Part shown: positions 17,174 to 26,361 of the stretch, one piece after another
Position numbering within the stretch: the stretch's first letter is position 1
How the letters are laid out: each line of letters begins with the position of its first letter
Source of the DNA: Haliea sp.
Lineage (GTDB): Bacteria; Pseudomonadota; Gammaproteobacteria; Pseudomonadales; Halieaceae
Reading direction: 5' to 3'
NCBI GenBank assembly: GCA_016704305.1
Contig: JADJAL010000032.1
Span: forward strand, 16,979 to 80,978
Length of the DNA: 64,000 nt
Notes under the pieces: generated by a model
The model's database searches: none
The model's input: the letters and a program-made list of their open reading frames with translations, nothing else
Told to the model about the DNA's origin: nothing
Position numbers and translations under genes: made by a program

Positions 17174-18346
17174 ATGATTGAGCGTTACATCATTCCCCGC
17201 CTGAATCAGGCCCTGGAGCGTCAGGCATCGGTGGCCTTGATTGGGCCGCGCCAGGCCGGAAAGACCACGCTGGCCCGTGCGATTGGTGACAGCCGGCCCT
17301 CGGTCTATCTAGATCTTGAAGCGGCGCGGGATCGCGCGAAGCTGGCTGATCCTGGTGATTTTCTCAATCGCCACTCGGAAGAGCTTGTCATTCTCGACGA
17401 AATCCACCGGATGCCCGCCTTGTTTGAAGACTTGCGGGGGATCATCGACGAAGGTCGGCGCGCGGGCAAACGAACCGGGCGATTCCTCATGCTTGGTTCA
17501 GCTGCTATCGACCTGCTCCGCCAGTCAAGCGAGAGTCTTGCGGGTCGAATCGAATATATCGAACTCGCGCCCCTGACCGCCATCGAATGCAGTGACGAAG
17601 CGGGGGTCATGCCACTCTGGCTGCGTGGTGGTTTTCCCGACAGCTTGCTTGCAGCAAGCGATTTGGACAGCCTCGCCATTCGACTGAGCTTCATCCGCAC
17701 CTATCTTGAGCGCGATGTTCCGATGTTTGGCCCGCGTATTCCGGCCGAAACGCTTGAACGCTTCTGGAAGATGCTCGCCCATGTGCAAGGCAGCCTGCTC
17801 AATGCCTCGCGTCTTGCGTCAAGCATGGCGATTTCCGCGCCAACCGTGACGAGCTATCTCGGGCTACTCGTCGATCTGCTACTTGTCCGCCGGTTACCTC
17901 CTTATCACGTTAACGTGGGCAAGCGGTTGGTCAAGTCGCCCAAGACCTACATCCGCGATACCGGCCTGACCCATGCACTGCTCGGCATTGAAACACTCGA
18001 CGATCTACTCGCTCATCCCGTTGCAGGGCCCAGTTGGGAAGGCTTTGTCATTGAGAGCCTGCTTGCGGTCGCACCCATTAGCACCCGTGCCAGCTTCTAC
18101 CGCACGTCTGCGGGGGCGGAGGTTGACCTGATTCTTGAGATGGGCGCGAGCCACGGTACCTGGGCCATTGAGGTCAAACGAACCCGCGCACCGAAAGTTG
18201 AAAAGGGGTTCAGGATCGCCATTGATGACATCAAACCAAACCGCGCCTTCGTCGTTTATGGGGGCGAGGATGGGTACAGTTTGGGTAGCGGCGTAGAGGC
18301 AATCAGTGTGCGCGGGCTTGCGGCGATCCTGGCGGCGCTGTCCTGA
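17174..18346 (+). CDS. AAA-family ATPase with DUF4143 domain
   Basis: 390 aa. Walker A is GPRQAGKTT (24-32) and Walker B is LVILDEIH (71-78); sensor-like GRFLMLGSAA follows. The C-terminal DUF4143 region ends in a PD-(D/E)xK-like nuclease core (GAEVDLILE... WAIEVKRT). Family members are common, often mobile, of unknown role, and sometimes suspected toxin-like or defence proteins. It stands alone between the TPR gene and the TetR gene, and its upstream palindrome suggests self-regulation. Confidence 0.88.
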   Translation: MIERYIIPRLNQALERQASVALIGPRQAGKTTLARAIGDSRPSVYLDLEAARDRAKLADPGDFLNRHSEELVILDEIHRMPALFEDLRGIIDEGRRAGKRTGRFLMLGSAAIDLLRQSSESLAGRIEYIELAPLTAIECSDEAGVMPLWLRGGFPDSLLAASDLDSLAIRLSFIRTYLERDVPMFGPRIPAETLERFWKMLAHVQGSLLNASRLASSMAISAPTVTSYLGLLVDLLLVRRLPPYHVNVGKRLVKSPKTYIRDTGLTHALLGIETLDDLLAHPVAGPSWEGFVIESLLAVAPISTRASFYRTSAGAEVDLILEMGASHGTWAIEVKRTRAPKVEKGFRIAIDDIKPNRAFVVYGGEDGYSLGSGVEAISVRGLAAILAALS

Positions 18347-18370
18347 AGCATCCGGCAGGGTCCCGTCCGC

Positions 18371-19018
18371 TCAACCGGTGATGATGTCCCTGGCCGAGTC
18401 GGCAACGATCCTCACCGCCTCCTCTTCGCTGAGCCCGAAGCCGCACAGAGTGAGGGAGAACGCCCGCGTGGCGAGATCGATCGCCTGCTCTGCGGACAAC
18501 TGCTGGTCGAGAATCCTGATCATGCTGAAATAGCCGGTGCCGATGATCTGCAGCATGCCCACGTCTTCACACCGCCGCGCGAAGCGCCCGGATGCTATGC
18601 CTGCCGCAACGTCTTCACTCACGCTCTTGTGCAGCTGGTGATCCCCGGCGTTTACCCAGTCGTTGCCGCGCAGCATGATGGTGGCGCGCCGCGGGTCGGA
18701 TACCGCCAGTTGCATATGCGTGCACATGCCGCGCACCATTCTGTAGGCGGGGTCGGTGACGTTTTCATTGGCTTTGCGCACCCGCTCTTCCACTTCAACC
18801 AGGATCAGGTTGGAGACCGTGGCGGCCAGCGTTTCCTTGTCCGGGAAGTGGTTGTAAAAGCTCCCCTTGGCAACACCGGCACGCTGCACGATTTCATTGA
18901 TGGTGATGGCATCAATCGAGCGCTCGAACAACAGATCGCCGCATGCGCGTAGCAGGGATTCCCGGATTTTGAGACTTTGCGCCTCCCGTGCGCTGATACC
19001 CTGCTTCACCACGTTCAC
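18371..19018 (-). CDS. TetR/AcrR family regulator
   Basis: Start taken at GTG 19018, with GTG 19012 also possible because GGAG lies just before it; the longer frame adds non-conserved residues. The N-terminal helix-turn-helix reads AITINEIVQRAGVAKGSFYNHFPDKETL. The C-terminal ligand domain ends LCGFGLSEEEAVRIVAD. It is followed on the same strand, upstream, by the esterase gene and probably binds the TGACCGTTTGGTCA-type palindromes at 20443-20471, controlling the esterase and the divergent meta-cleavage operon. Confidence 0.9.
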   Translation of the reverse strand: MNVVKQGISAREAQSLKIRESLLRACGDLLFERSIDAITINEIVQRAGVAKGSFYNHFPDKETLAATVSNLILVEVEERVRKANENVTDPAYRMVRGMCTHMQLAVSDPRRATIMLRGNDWVNAGDHQLHKSVSEDVAAGIASGRFARRCEDVGMLQIIGTGYFSMIRILDQQLSAEQAIDLATRAFSLTLCGFGLSEEEAVRIVADSARDIITG

Positions 19019-19037
19019 TCCAGGTCCCCGCGCATGA

Positions 19038-20177
19038 TTACTCCGACACAGATTGCCAGCTATCCGCCGGGCCATCGATCATCGATCCGACCCAGTCGGC
19101 GACGGTCACGCCCTCTACCGCAATCTCCAGGTCGCCCACCAGGAAGGTGTGGGTTGTTCCGGCGCGCACGAAACTGCGCATCCGCTCGGGATAAGCGGCC
19201 TCTACCTCCGCCAGCGTGGGCCGCAGGATGGCTTCAAACGCCGGTCCGCCAATACCCAGGAAAAAAGTGCCTATGGTGAAATCCTGTGTATGGCTCAGCA
19301 TGCCCAGCCGTACATCGGGATCCTGCGCCAGTTGCCAGTTGATGATGCCTGCCGATGAGCCCTGCACATCGCATTCCGCGCAGCTGGCCGGGAAAAAGCT
19401 ACTGATGTTCCAGTAATCGATGATTTGCTGGTTGAACGCCGGGTCACTCGGGCGGTTGATGCCGATGCCGGAATCGTTCACCACCTCGATCGGAACACCG
19501 GGATACAACTGGCGCACGATAGGCAGCGCGAACAGCGTGCCATAACCGCCCGCGCTCACACCCACCCGGACGATGCGGCGCGGTGCCGGAAACGCGCGCA
19601 CCGCGACATCCAGCCCGGCGGACAGGTTGTGCAGGCCGCGATGAAAGCGATCGGCGGTGCCGTCATCGTCCGAATCCACGTCGGCATCACTGGCGAACAG
19701 GCCGCCATCACAGTAAGGCAGGTACACCGTACTGACGCCGGCCAGCGGGCTGACCGCGGGATCCTGCGACAGCAGCCCGACCTCGGGAATGCCCGGTCCG
19801 GACTCGGTGGTCGCGGCACACAGGTCAAACCAGCAGGCGCCGCCGCCCTGCAGGAAGATCATCAGGTCCTCGCTGCCCTCATCGCGCGTTGCCATGGTGT
19901 AGGGTTTGCCGGTCAGGCACAGTGGGCCGTCACCCGCCCCGAATTGATGGCTGATCACATTCCCTGACTGGCTGGTGCTGCTCGGCGAGTACAGGTCCAG
20001 GTAGCGCGTCACGCCCTGGTCGACCAGCTCCTGGAACGGCACCTCCGTCTGCCCACCGTCGATGAAAAAGTCGTTGCCGCCGTTGGAGCAGGCGCCCAGC
20101 GACAACGTCGCAACAAGGCCTGCCACGCCACGCAAGGTTGCGGCAGGGCTGCCAACAAGTCTGGTCAGAGTACGCAT
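19038..20177 (-). CDS. Pectinacetylesterase-family lipoprotein
   Basis: 379 aa from ATG 20177, with AGGAA upstream. An N-terminal signal ends in the lipobox LSLGAC, so the mature protein is probably membrane-anchored. Serine-hydrolase features of the pectinacetylesterase/Notum-like family are FLQGGGACW (oxyanion region), nucleophile elbow GVSAGG, VVNDSG (aspartate) and THTFL (histidine). In bacteria such proteins act on varied esters, so a plant pectin substrate should not be assumed. It sits next to the TetR gene and divergent from an aromatic-degradation operon, so it may release an aromatic acid or alcohol. Confidence 0.8.
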   Translation of the reverse strand: MRTLTRLVGSPAATLRGVAGLVATLSLGACSNGGNDFFIDGGQTEVPFQELVDQGVTRYLDLYSPSSTSQSGNVISHQFGAGDGPLCLTGKPYTMATRDEGSEDLMIFLQGGGACWFDLCAATTESGPGIPEVGLLSQDPAVSPLAGVSTVYLPYCDGGLFASDADVDSDDDGTADRFHRGLHNLSAGLDVAVRAFPAPRRIVRVGVSAGGYGTLFALPIVRQLYPGVPIEVVNDSGIGINRPSDPAFNQQIIDYWNISSFFPASCAECDVQGSSAGIINWQLAQDPDVRLGMLSHTQDFTIGTFFLGIGGPAFEAILRPTLAEVEAAYPERMRSFVRAGTTHTFLVGDLEIAVEGVTVADWVGSMIDGPADSWQSVSE

Positions 20178-20442
20178 GATGAAATTCCTATGATTATTGT
20201 GTAATTGCAGCGAATCGGGCTGGAGCCGGGCCACTGTAGCAACTGTGCACACTGAATCCAACCTGCCCGGTGCCTGCGTCTGGACAACCACGCTTGAATT
20301 CCACCGCTACGCCAGCGCGTGACCTCGCACCGCTGCACGGGTTCACCCAGTGCACCGTTGATTCCCCACCCCGATGCCGCGCATAATTTTAGGCCTTTGG
20401 TGACCAGTTGGTTTACTCATAGTATTAATAATGTAATTTAAA

Positions 20443-20471
20443 TGACCGTTTGGTCATTGACTAAACGGTCA
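20443..20471. promoter_or_regulatory. Probable TetR operator (two adjacent palindromes)
   Basis: TGACCGTTTGGTCA at 20443-20456 and TGACTAAACGGTCA at 20458-20471 are each near-palindromic. Their outer halves TGACCGTTT and AAACGGTCA form a perfect 9-bp inverted repeat. A related TGACCAGTTGGTTT is at 20401-20414. This is the usual form of TetR/AcrR operators. It lies in the 431-bp divergent region between the esterase lipoprotein and the extradiol dioxygenase. Confidence 0.7.
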
Positions 20472-20486
20472 CTTATTGCCTAATAT
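20457..20486 (+). promoter_or_regulatory. Candidate promoter of the meta-cleavage operon
   Basis: A -35 hexamer TTGACT (20457-20462) and a -10 hexamer TAATAT (20481-20486) are separated by 18 nt. The -35 lies inside the right operator palindrome, so bound repressor would block RNA polymerase. The leader to the first gene is about 115 nt. Confidence 0.5.
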
Positions 20487-20608
20487 AGCCAAATAAGATG
20501 CAATCGATTGGCGTCATCCGGCGCTGCCTGTACTGGCTGCCAATTGGCAACCGAGCGCAACAGGTAGAGTATGTCGACACAGCCGCACACCCCTGAGGAG
20601 TTCTTGTA

Positions 20609-21763
20609 ATGGCCACGCCTCTGGATCAAATCGTCTACCCAGGCTCCGATCAATACACGGCAGAGGAATTGGCCGCGCCGGGAACAATACCGATCGGGTT
20701 GCACGGCGAACCGCTGGTGAAGGTGATCGACACCGCCTACATCGCATTCCAGGTGCCGGATTTGCAACGGCAGAAAGCGTTCCTGGCCGATTTCGGCATG
20801 GTGGCGGCGCAAGGTGAGGCGCAGGGCGATGGCGCCAGCCTCTATATGCGCGGCTATGGCACCGCCCCCTACATTTATGTGGCTCATAAGGGTAGCGAGC
20901 CTGGCTTCCTCGGCGCGGGATTTCTGCTCGCCTGCGAGGAGGACTTGCAGCGCGTGGCGCAGGACACCGGGCGCCCCATGGAAGCGTTGGACGGACCCGG
21001 TGGAGGCCAGCGCGTGCGCCTGCGCGACCCGGATGGATTTTTTGTCGATCTCATCTGGGGCCGGCAGCAGGTCGCGCCGCTACCTACCCGCAGCGAGGGT
21101 TTGCCCGTCAATCTGCCCGGCACCAAAAACCGCGTGAACCGCGCGCTGCGCACACCGCTGGAACCCAGCCCCGTGCAGCGGTTTGGGCACTACGTACTGA
21201 TGGTGTCCGACTTCGAGGCCTCATGGCGGTGGTACCGCAGCCATCTGGGACTGCTGCCCACCGATGTGCAGTGCACGACCAGCGGGCATCCGGTGCTCGC
21301 CTTCTGCCGCCTGGACCGCGGCGAGTTGCCCTCTGACCACCATACCGTCGTGTTGGCGAGCGGCCCGCGCGCCACTTACATGCACAGCGCGTACGAGACG
21401 GTGGACCAGGACGCCATCGTCCAGGGGCAGCAATACTTGAAGCAAAAGGGCTGGCGGCACTTCTGGGGCATGGGCCGCCATATCCTCGGCAGCCAGATCT
21501 TCGACTACTGGCTGGACCCGCACGGGCACGAGGTGGAGCACTACGCGGATGGCGATGTGTTCGACAACACCTGCCCGACGCAATACCACCTGATGGACCG
21601 CGGCGGACTGTGGGCCTGGGGCGACGATGTGCCGGCGGCGATGAAACCCAAACCGCGCTTCGCGGACATCGTGAAGCTGGTGTTGGGCGGCGGCGCCAAG
21701 CGCAAGATGCTGTTTGAAATGAAACGGGCGATGGATCGGGCACCTCGGCCCTGGCTGAAGTAA
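20609..21763 (+). CDS. Type I extradiol (VOC-fold) ring-cleavage dioxygenase
   Basis: 384 aa with two vicinal-oxygen-chelate domains. The C-terminal domain carries the iron ligands: H194 (RFGHYVLMV), H259 (TYMHSAYET) and E310 (DPHGHEVEHY). It would open a catechol-type ring between C2 and C3. A GAGG ribosome-binding site precedes ATG 20609. It is first in an operon with an FAH-type hydrolase and a flavin monooxygenase, the set expected for hydroxylation, meta-cleavage and hydrolysis of an aromatic compound. The exact substrate is not evident. Confidence 0.85.
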   Translation: MATPLDQIVYPGSDQYTAEELAAPGTIPIGLHGEPLVKVIDTAYIAFQVPDLQRQKAFLADFGMVAAQGEAQGDGASLYMRGYGTAPYIYVAHKGSEPGFLGAGFLLACEEDLQRVAQDTGRPMEALDGPGGGQRVRLRDPDGFFVDLIWGRQQVAPLPTRSEGLPVNLPGTKNRVNRALRTPLEPSPVQRFGHYVLMVSDFEASWRWYRSHLGLLPTDVQCTTSGHPVLAFCRLDRGELPSDHHTVVLASGPRATYMHSAYETVDQDAIVQGQQYLKQKGWRHFWGMGRHILGSQIFDYWLDPHGHEVEHYADGDVFDNTCPTQYHLMDRGGLWAWGDDVPAAMKPKPRFADIVKLVLGGGAKRKMLFEMKRAMDRAPRPWLK

Positions 21764-21843
21764 ACATAAGTGGACGGGCGCTTTGCACGGCAGTCTGCGT
21801 GCGGCGCACGCGTCGACCCCTAACGTAGCAGGAGAGATTCGCA

Positions 21844-22818
21844 ATGGGCATTTCAGTAGTGAAGTACGCAGGCAAAAGTGACGACAACGCTTGCTGGGGA
21901 GTGCTGCGCGAAGGTGGTATTTATCGCCTTAACACAGACTACGCCACGCACCGTGAGCTGATGGCTGGCTATTTTGCGGGGCGCGCCGCCTTCGCCAATG
22001 ATGCGGACAAACAGCGTATCGCCGCTGAGGACGTGGTGTTCCACTCACCCATCGCCAACGATGTGCAGCTGTTCTGCCAGGGCCTGAATTACGCGGATCA
22101 CCGCGCGGAGTCCGGCGCCTCCAACTCAGCGCATGAAGACAACCTGCTGTTCATGAAAGCGGCCTCCAGTATCTGCGGCCCGAACGACACGATCCTGCGG
22201 CCCGCCGATTGCCGCCTGCTCGACTACGAAATCGAAGTGGCGCTGGTGCTGAAGGAAGCCATCAACAAGCCGGTTGCGATCAGCGAGTCCGACCTTCCCC
22301 GCTACGTCGGCGCCGTGGTGATGTGCAACGACGTCTCGGCGCGCGACCTCATGTTCGGCGCGCCGATGCTGCAATGGTTCCGCGGCAAGAGCCAGCGCAC
22401 GTTCTGCCCGATGGGGCCAGTGCTGTACCTGATGGACGAGGAGGACTTCTCCCGCCTGTACACCCTGCAACTGACGCTGCTGATGAATGGCAAGGTCAGG
22501 CAGTCCGCAACCACCAACCAGCTGATCCATCGCCCTGCCGCAACACTGGCCGAGATATCGACGTTTGCCAATCTGGCAGCGGGTGATTGCCTGCTGACCG
22601 GCACGCCCGGTGGCGTGCTGGCGGGCTCCAATCTCAAAGTGGGCCTGGCCATCATCACGAACATGAAAAACGACCGCAAGCGACGGGAAAAATTTACCGA
22701 AGCGCAACTGGCCAGAACCCGTTTCCTGGAGCCAGGCGATACCCTGGAGCTGTCCATCAAGACACCCGATGGTGCGATCGACCTCGGCACCCAGCGCAAC
22801 ATCATCGCCAATGCCTGA
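21844..22818 (+). CDS. Fumarylacetoacetate hydrolase (FAH) family protein
   Basis: 324 aa with AGGAGAG before ATG 21844. The FAH core is seen in FCQGLNYADH, LDYEIEVALVLK (metal-binding acidic residues), VMCNDVSARD, TFCPMGPVL and LLTGTPGGVLAG. It probably hydrolyses or isomerises the ring-cleavage product made by the preceding dioxygenase. The last 8 nt overlap the monooxygenase gene, so the two are translationally coupled. Confidence 0.9.
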   Translation: MGISVVKYAGKSDDNACWGVLREGGIYRLNTDYATHRELMAGYFAGRAAFANDADKQRIAAEDVVFHSPIANDVQLFCQGLNYADHRAESGASNSAHEDNLLFMKAASSICGPNDTILRPADCRLLDYEIEVALVLKEAINKPVAISESDLPRYVGAVVMCNDVSARDLMFGAPMLQWFRGKSQRTFCPMGPVLYLMDEEDFSRLYTLQLTLLMNGKVRQSATTNQLIHRPAATLAEISTFANLAAGDCLLTGTPGGVLAGSNLKVGLAIITNMKNDRKRREKFTEAQLARTRFLEPGDTLELSIKTPDGAIDLGTQRNIIANA

Positions 22819-24412
22819 GCAGGACGCCGTCGTGAAACAGCTGGCTACTTCTGTCGTGATCTGTGGCGCGGGCCCGGTCGGGCTGACGCTCGCACACCTG
22901 CTGGCGCTGGAAGGCATAGCAGTTATCGTGCTCGACAAGCTGGACAGCACGGTCGCCGAGCCGCGCGCGATTGCACTCGATGGCGAGTCGCTGCGCACGC
23001 TGCAGAAACTCGGCCTCGTCGACGGTTTTACCGGCGAACTCCTCAGCGGGCTGATTGCGGACTACGTCAACGGCAAGGGTGAGCACCTGTTCAAGATCGG
23101 GCGCCCGGGATTTCGTCCGTTCGGCTACGAGACGATCAATTCTTTCGATCAGCCAAAACTGGATCGCTATCTGGCCGAGCAGCTGGCACACCGGCCGGGC
23201 GTTGAACTGCGCTTCAGGCACCTGCTGACGGGTTTCGAGCAGGATGCAGCGGGCGTACGGGTGCACGCCACGAGCGCGGACGATGGCGAGCTTGAGATCC
23301 GGGCGGATTTCCTGATCGGCTGTGACGGCGGTCGCTCCACCGTCAGGTCGCTACTCAACATCGGGATGACGGGCGCAAGCAATCCGCAGCCCTGGCTGGT
23401 GATCGACACCAAAGACGCGTATCTGGATGGCCAGATGGACTGCCGCTTCTTCTGTGATCCCAGCCGTCCCGGCATGACGATCAGGAAGCGTCACGGCGAA
23501 CGGCGCTGGGAGTGGATGTTGATGCCCGGGGAAGACCGCGCGTACCTGCTCGACGACGAAACCATACGCGCGCTGATCGCACCGTATACCGACGTCGAGC
23601 AGGTCACGGTGTATCGCAAGCAGGTGTACGACTTTCACGCGATCATCGCCGAGCGCTGGCGTGACGGGCGGGTATTCCTCGCCGGGGACGCGGCCCATAT
23701 GACGCCGCCGTTTGCCGGGCAGGGATTGAACAGCGGCATCCGGGATGTCACCAATCTCTCGTGGAAGCTGGCGCTGGTGTTGAGGGGACAAGCGGATATC
23801 GCCCTGCTGGAATCCTACGAGCAGGACCGCAGGGACCACGCCTGGGAACTCATCGAGACCGCGCTCGCGCTGGGCAACCAGATCCAGCCGATCGACGCGG
23901 CGCAGGCCGCTGAGCGCGACGCGTTTTTTGCCGAGCTGCAGAAGGACCCGGCGGCGCTGCAGGCGATTGAAGACGACATCGCCAGATCGACGCTGGACCG
24001 GCGCGTGCATGCGTCCCTGGTTATCGATGGCGAACAGTCCGCCGTCGCCGGCAAGCTGCTGCTACAACCGGCGCTCGCTTCAGGCCGTACACGCGATCTG
24101 TTGGACCACCACCTCGGCGACGGCTTTGCCATTCTTGGGTACAACTGCGATCCCCGCGCTGTGCTGGGCGAGGAGACAATCATGCAGTGGCATGCATGGG
24201 GTGCGAGCATCGTGCGTGTGCATTCCAGCACCGACGACCTGCGCGGCGGCGACCTGCTCGACGACAAGAACGAACTGAGCGACTGGCTGGGTGGCGCACA
24301 ACCCGCCGTGTTGCTGATCCGCCCCGATCGCTTCTGCATGGTGCATGCCCACCCACGCGAGGCCGATGATCGGCTAAGAAGAGCGCACGCACTGCTCGCT
24401 GGCGGCGTGTAA
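22811..24412 (+). CDS. FAD-dependent aromatic monooxygenase (MhpA/PheA-like)
   Basis: 533 aa starting at ATG 22811, inside the end of the FAH gene. FAD-binding GAGPVGLTLAH near the N-terminus, GCDGGRSTVR, and the GD motif FLAGDAAHMTPPFAGQGLN mark a group A flavoprotein hydroxylase. The C-terminal thioredoxin-like extension is present. It would hydroxylate a phenolic substrate to the catechol used by the dioxygenase at 20609. Closest in style to 3-(3-hydroxyphenyl)propionate hydroxylases, but the substrate is not proven. Confidence 0.9.
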   Translation: MPEQDAVVKQLATSVVICGAGPVGLTLAHLLALEGIAVIVLDKLDSTVAEPRAIALDGESLRTLQKLGLVDGFTGELLSGLIADYVNGKGEHLFKIGRPGFRPFGYETINSFDQPKLDRYLAEQLAHRPGVELRFRHLLTGFEQDAAGVRVHATSADDGELEIRADFLIGCDGGRSTVRSLLNIGMTGASNPQPWLVIDTKDAYLDGQMDCRFFCDPSRPGMTIRKRHGERRWEWMLMPGEDRAYLLDDETIRALIAPYTDVEQVTVYRKQVYDFHAIIAERWRDGRVFLAGDAAHMTPPFAGQGLNSGIRDVTNLSWKLALVLRGQADIALLESYEQDRRDHAWELIETALALGNQIQPIDAAQAAERDAFFAELQKDPAALQAIEDDIARSTLDRRVHASLVIDGEQSAVAGKLLLQPALASGRTRDLLDHHLGDGFAILGYNCDPRAVLGEETIMQWHAWGASIVRVHSSTDDLRGGDLLDDKNELSDWLGGAQPAVLLIRPDRFCMVHAHPREADDRLRRAHALLAGGV

Positions 24413-24461
24413 CGCCGCGCAACTGGATGGCTTACTGACCTATAGCGCGTCAGCGTACCGG

Positions 24462-25034
24462 TTAGCCGTTCGCCGTTGCCCGCTCATCGTAGGTGTTGAC
24501 CACCTTTACCTGCATCCGCACGAGCCGCTCAAACAACCGACGCTCGGCCCGCAGCGGCCACCAGTCGTAGAGGAAGATATTCAGGGGATGCCACAACGCG
24601 ACCCAGCCGCCAATCACCACGCTCTCCTGTACCAGCCAGGCGTAGTTTTCGTTGCTGATAAAGCCGGCGAGATAATCACTGATAAAAATCGCCGCCGCCA
24701 GGAAGGCGATGCCGATCACCAGGCTGATGCGACCCTCGCGGAGCAGCTTCTTCAGCGCACGCCGTTTTGCCAGCGCACGCCGTTGGAAACTCGTATGCAC
24801 GGCATCGCTGACCAACGCGGCACCGTTTGCGGGCGGCGCCGCATGATGCACCGTAACGACCAACTCCAGCGGCGCCTCCGGCGCAACTTCCTGCGCCCAA
24901 TCGACAATATAATCCACGACCTCGCTATCGAGATCGCGCTCATGAAAGGGTGCAGGATCCATGGAATTGAACAATTGCATCGGATCGATGATGCTCAATT
25001 CCAGTGACGCCATGACAGACCCTGCAGCCATCAC
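24462..25034 (-). CDS. Small membrane protein coupled to a baeRF gene
   Basis: 190 aa. The N-terminal half is soluble and acidic; two hydrophobic segments follow (RISLVIGIAFLAAAIFISDY and SVVIGGWVALWHPLNIFLYD), with a basic KRRALKKLLREGR just before the first. The family is not recognised. Its ATG overlaps the stop of the baeRF-like gene upstream, so the two are co-translated and may act together in a stress response. Confidence 0.65.
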   Translation of the reverse strand: MMAAGSVMASLELSIIDPMQLFNSMDPAPFHERDLDSEVVDYIVDWAQEVAPEAPLELVVTVHHAAPPANGAALVSDAVHTSFQRRALAKRRALKKLLREGRISLVIGIAFLAAAIFISDYLAGFISNENYAWLVQESVVIGGWVALWHPLNIFLYDWWPLRAERRLFERLVRMQVKVVNTYDERATANG

Positions 25035-26152
25035 ATCGCAAAGCGCAGAATGGCCGCGAGCACACCATTGCCGGGCACGTCATCCTTGCGGGCAGCAATG
25101 ATTCGCGCCCCGGATTTCAGTGCGCGGCTGACGATTTCATCCACCACACCGTACGTGTCGGCACTGGCATGATCTGCGAGGGTCACCGCGCCGTCCTCGT
25201 CGTCCACGGTGCCGGGCACTACCGCATCCATGTCGACAATCAGGGTGTCGATCGCGCCAAACGTCGCGGCGCGAGCTCGTGGGCCACGTCGGCGGTTGCC
25301 CGGCCCCTGCGCTTCGCGGGTCGTGTACAAGTCACGGAAGGCAGCAATATCCGCGGCGTAAAGGCCGTCCAGCACACTGCGTGCCTGGTCGGCGAGAACA
25401 TGATCAGCGGTATGATCGGCCGACCCGCCAAGACTTTCGCTTACCGTATGCGGATACGTGCTAACCGAGCGGTAGATTGACGCCATCGGCTCTGCCGCAG
25501 CGATGATCAGCGGCCGCTCCTGGCCCGAGAGGACCGCGCGCAGCGCCTCGTCCACGGTGCGAGCATAGCGCGTGAGCAGTGCGTTTTCGCTGGTCTCTTC
25601 ACCACTACTCATCTGCGATTTGCGCGAGGTGTGACGACGGCGACCGGTGGCGTCCGCCATATCCTTGGGTAGGTCCGCGACCTTGACGGTATGCGGCGGC
25701 AGGTCGGCCGACACTTCAATCAGGCGGACAGCTCCCATGCCGATTGCGAGCACGTACGCATCATGCGCAAAGGTGACCGCGCGCAGCATCGGCTTGATGT
25801 GAAATCGATCCGAGACATGCACCTGGTTTTCCATCTTCGACGGCAAACGGTAGGTGCGCACCGACTCGGGCGTCAGGAAAATAGCCAGGCTATTGGCCTG
25901 CTGTGCCCAGAACTCATCATCATCCTCGATTTCGGCGATGGCGGCCTCGATAGGCCAGAGGCTGCGCTTGGGCGCCTGAATGGCCTCAAGTTGCTGCATC
26001 GCTTCCCTCGCAAGGTTCTTCAGCGCGGTCCGATCAGCCTGGGCCGCTTCGGTGACGGGGGTGGTGGACACATAGATCGACACACAGGGTGCGCCTCGCA
26101 TATGTGCGAGCTTGAGAATGTCGGATCTGGTTGGCAGGTCGATATGCAACAT
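25031..26152 (-). CDS. baeRF-type (eRF1-like) domain protein
   Basis: 373 aa. Begins HIDLPTRSDILKLAHMRGAPCVSIYVSTTP and contains YVLAIGMGAVRLIEVSADL, RPLIIAAAEPMASIYRSV and a closing ARIIAARKDDVPGNGVLAAILRF. This is the pattern of bacterial archaeo-eukaryotic release-factor (baeRF) family proteins, predicted from comparative genomics to act in ribosome rescue or stress; the biochemical role is unproven. AAGGAG precedes ATG 26152. Operon with the membrane gene downstream. Confidence 0.75.
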   Translation of the reverse strand: MLHIDLPTRSDILKLAHMRGAPCVSIYVSTTPVTEAAQADRTALKNLAREAMQQLEAIQAPKRSLWPIEAAIAEIEDDDEFWAQQANSLAIFLTPESVRTYRLPSKMENQVHVSDRFHIKPMLRAVTFAHDAYVLAIGMGAVRLIEVSADLPPHTVKVADLPKDMADATGRRRHTSRKSQMSSGEETSENALLTRYARTVDEALRAVLSGQERPLIIAAAEPMASIYRSVSTYPHTVSESLGGSADHTADHVLADQARSVLDGLYAADIAAFRDLYTTREAQGPGNRRRGPRARAATFGAIDTLIVDMDAVVPGTVDDEDGAVTLADHASADTYGVVDEIVSRALKSGARIIAARKDDVPGNGVLAAILRFAM

Positions 26153-26361
26153 GGCGCTTCTCCTTAGTGTGGGTCGACTTGACGGTTCTGGTATTCAAGT
26201 GCCGCGAATAAAGGTTGCGGTCGATGTTTCCAAGGGCAGGCAAAAACCACACGAATGGTCGCCGTTATCCGCCCAAGGTAGGTAGGGCAGCGGAAGTATA
26301 GGCGGCACTTTTACCCGAAGTCACGGATTTTTATGCCGGCTGTGCTCAACACTGAATTCAC

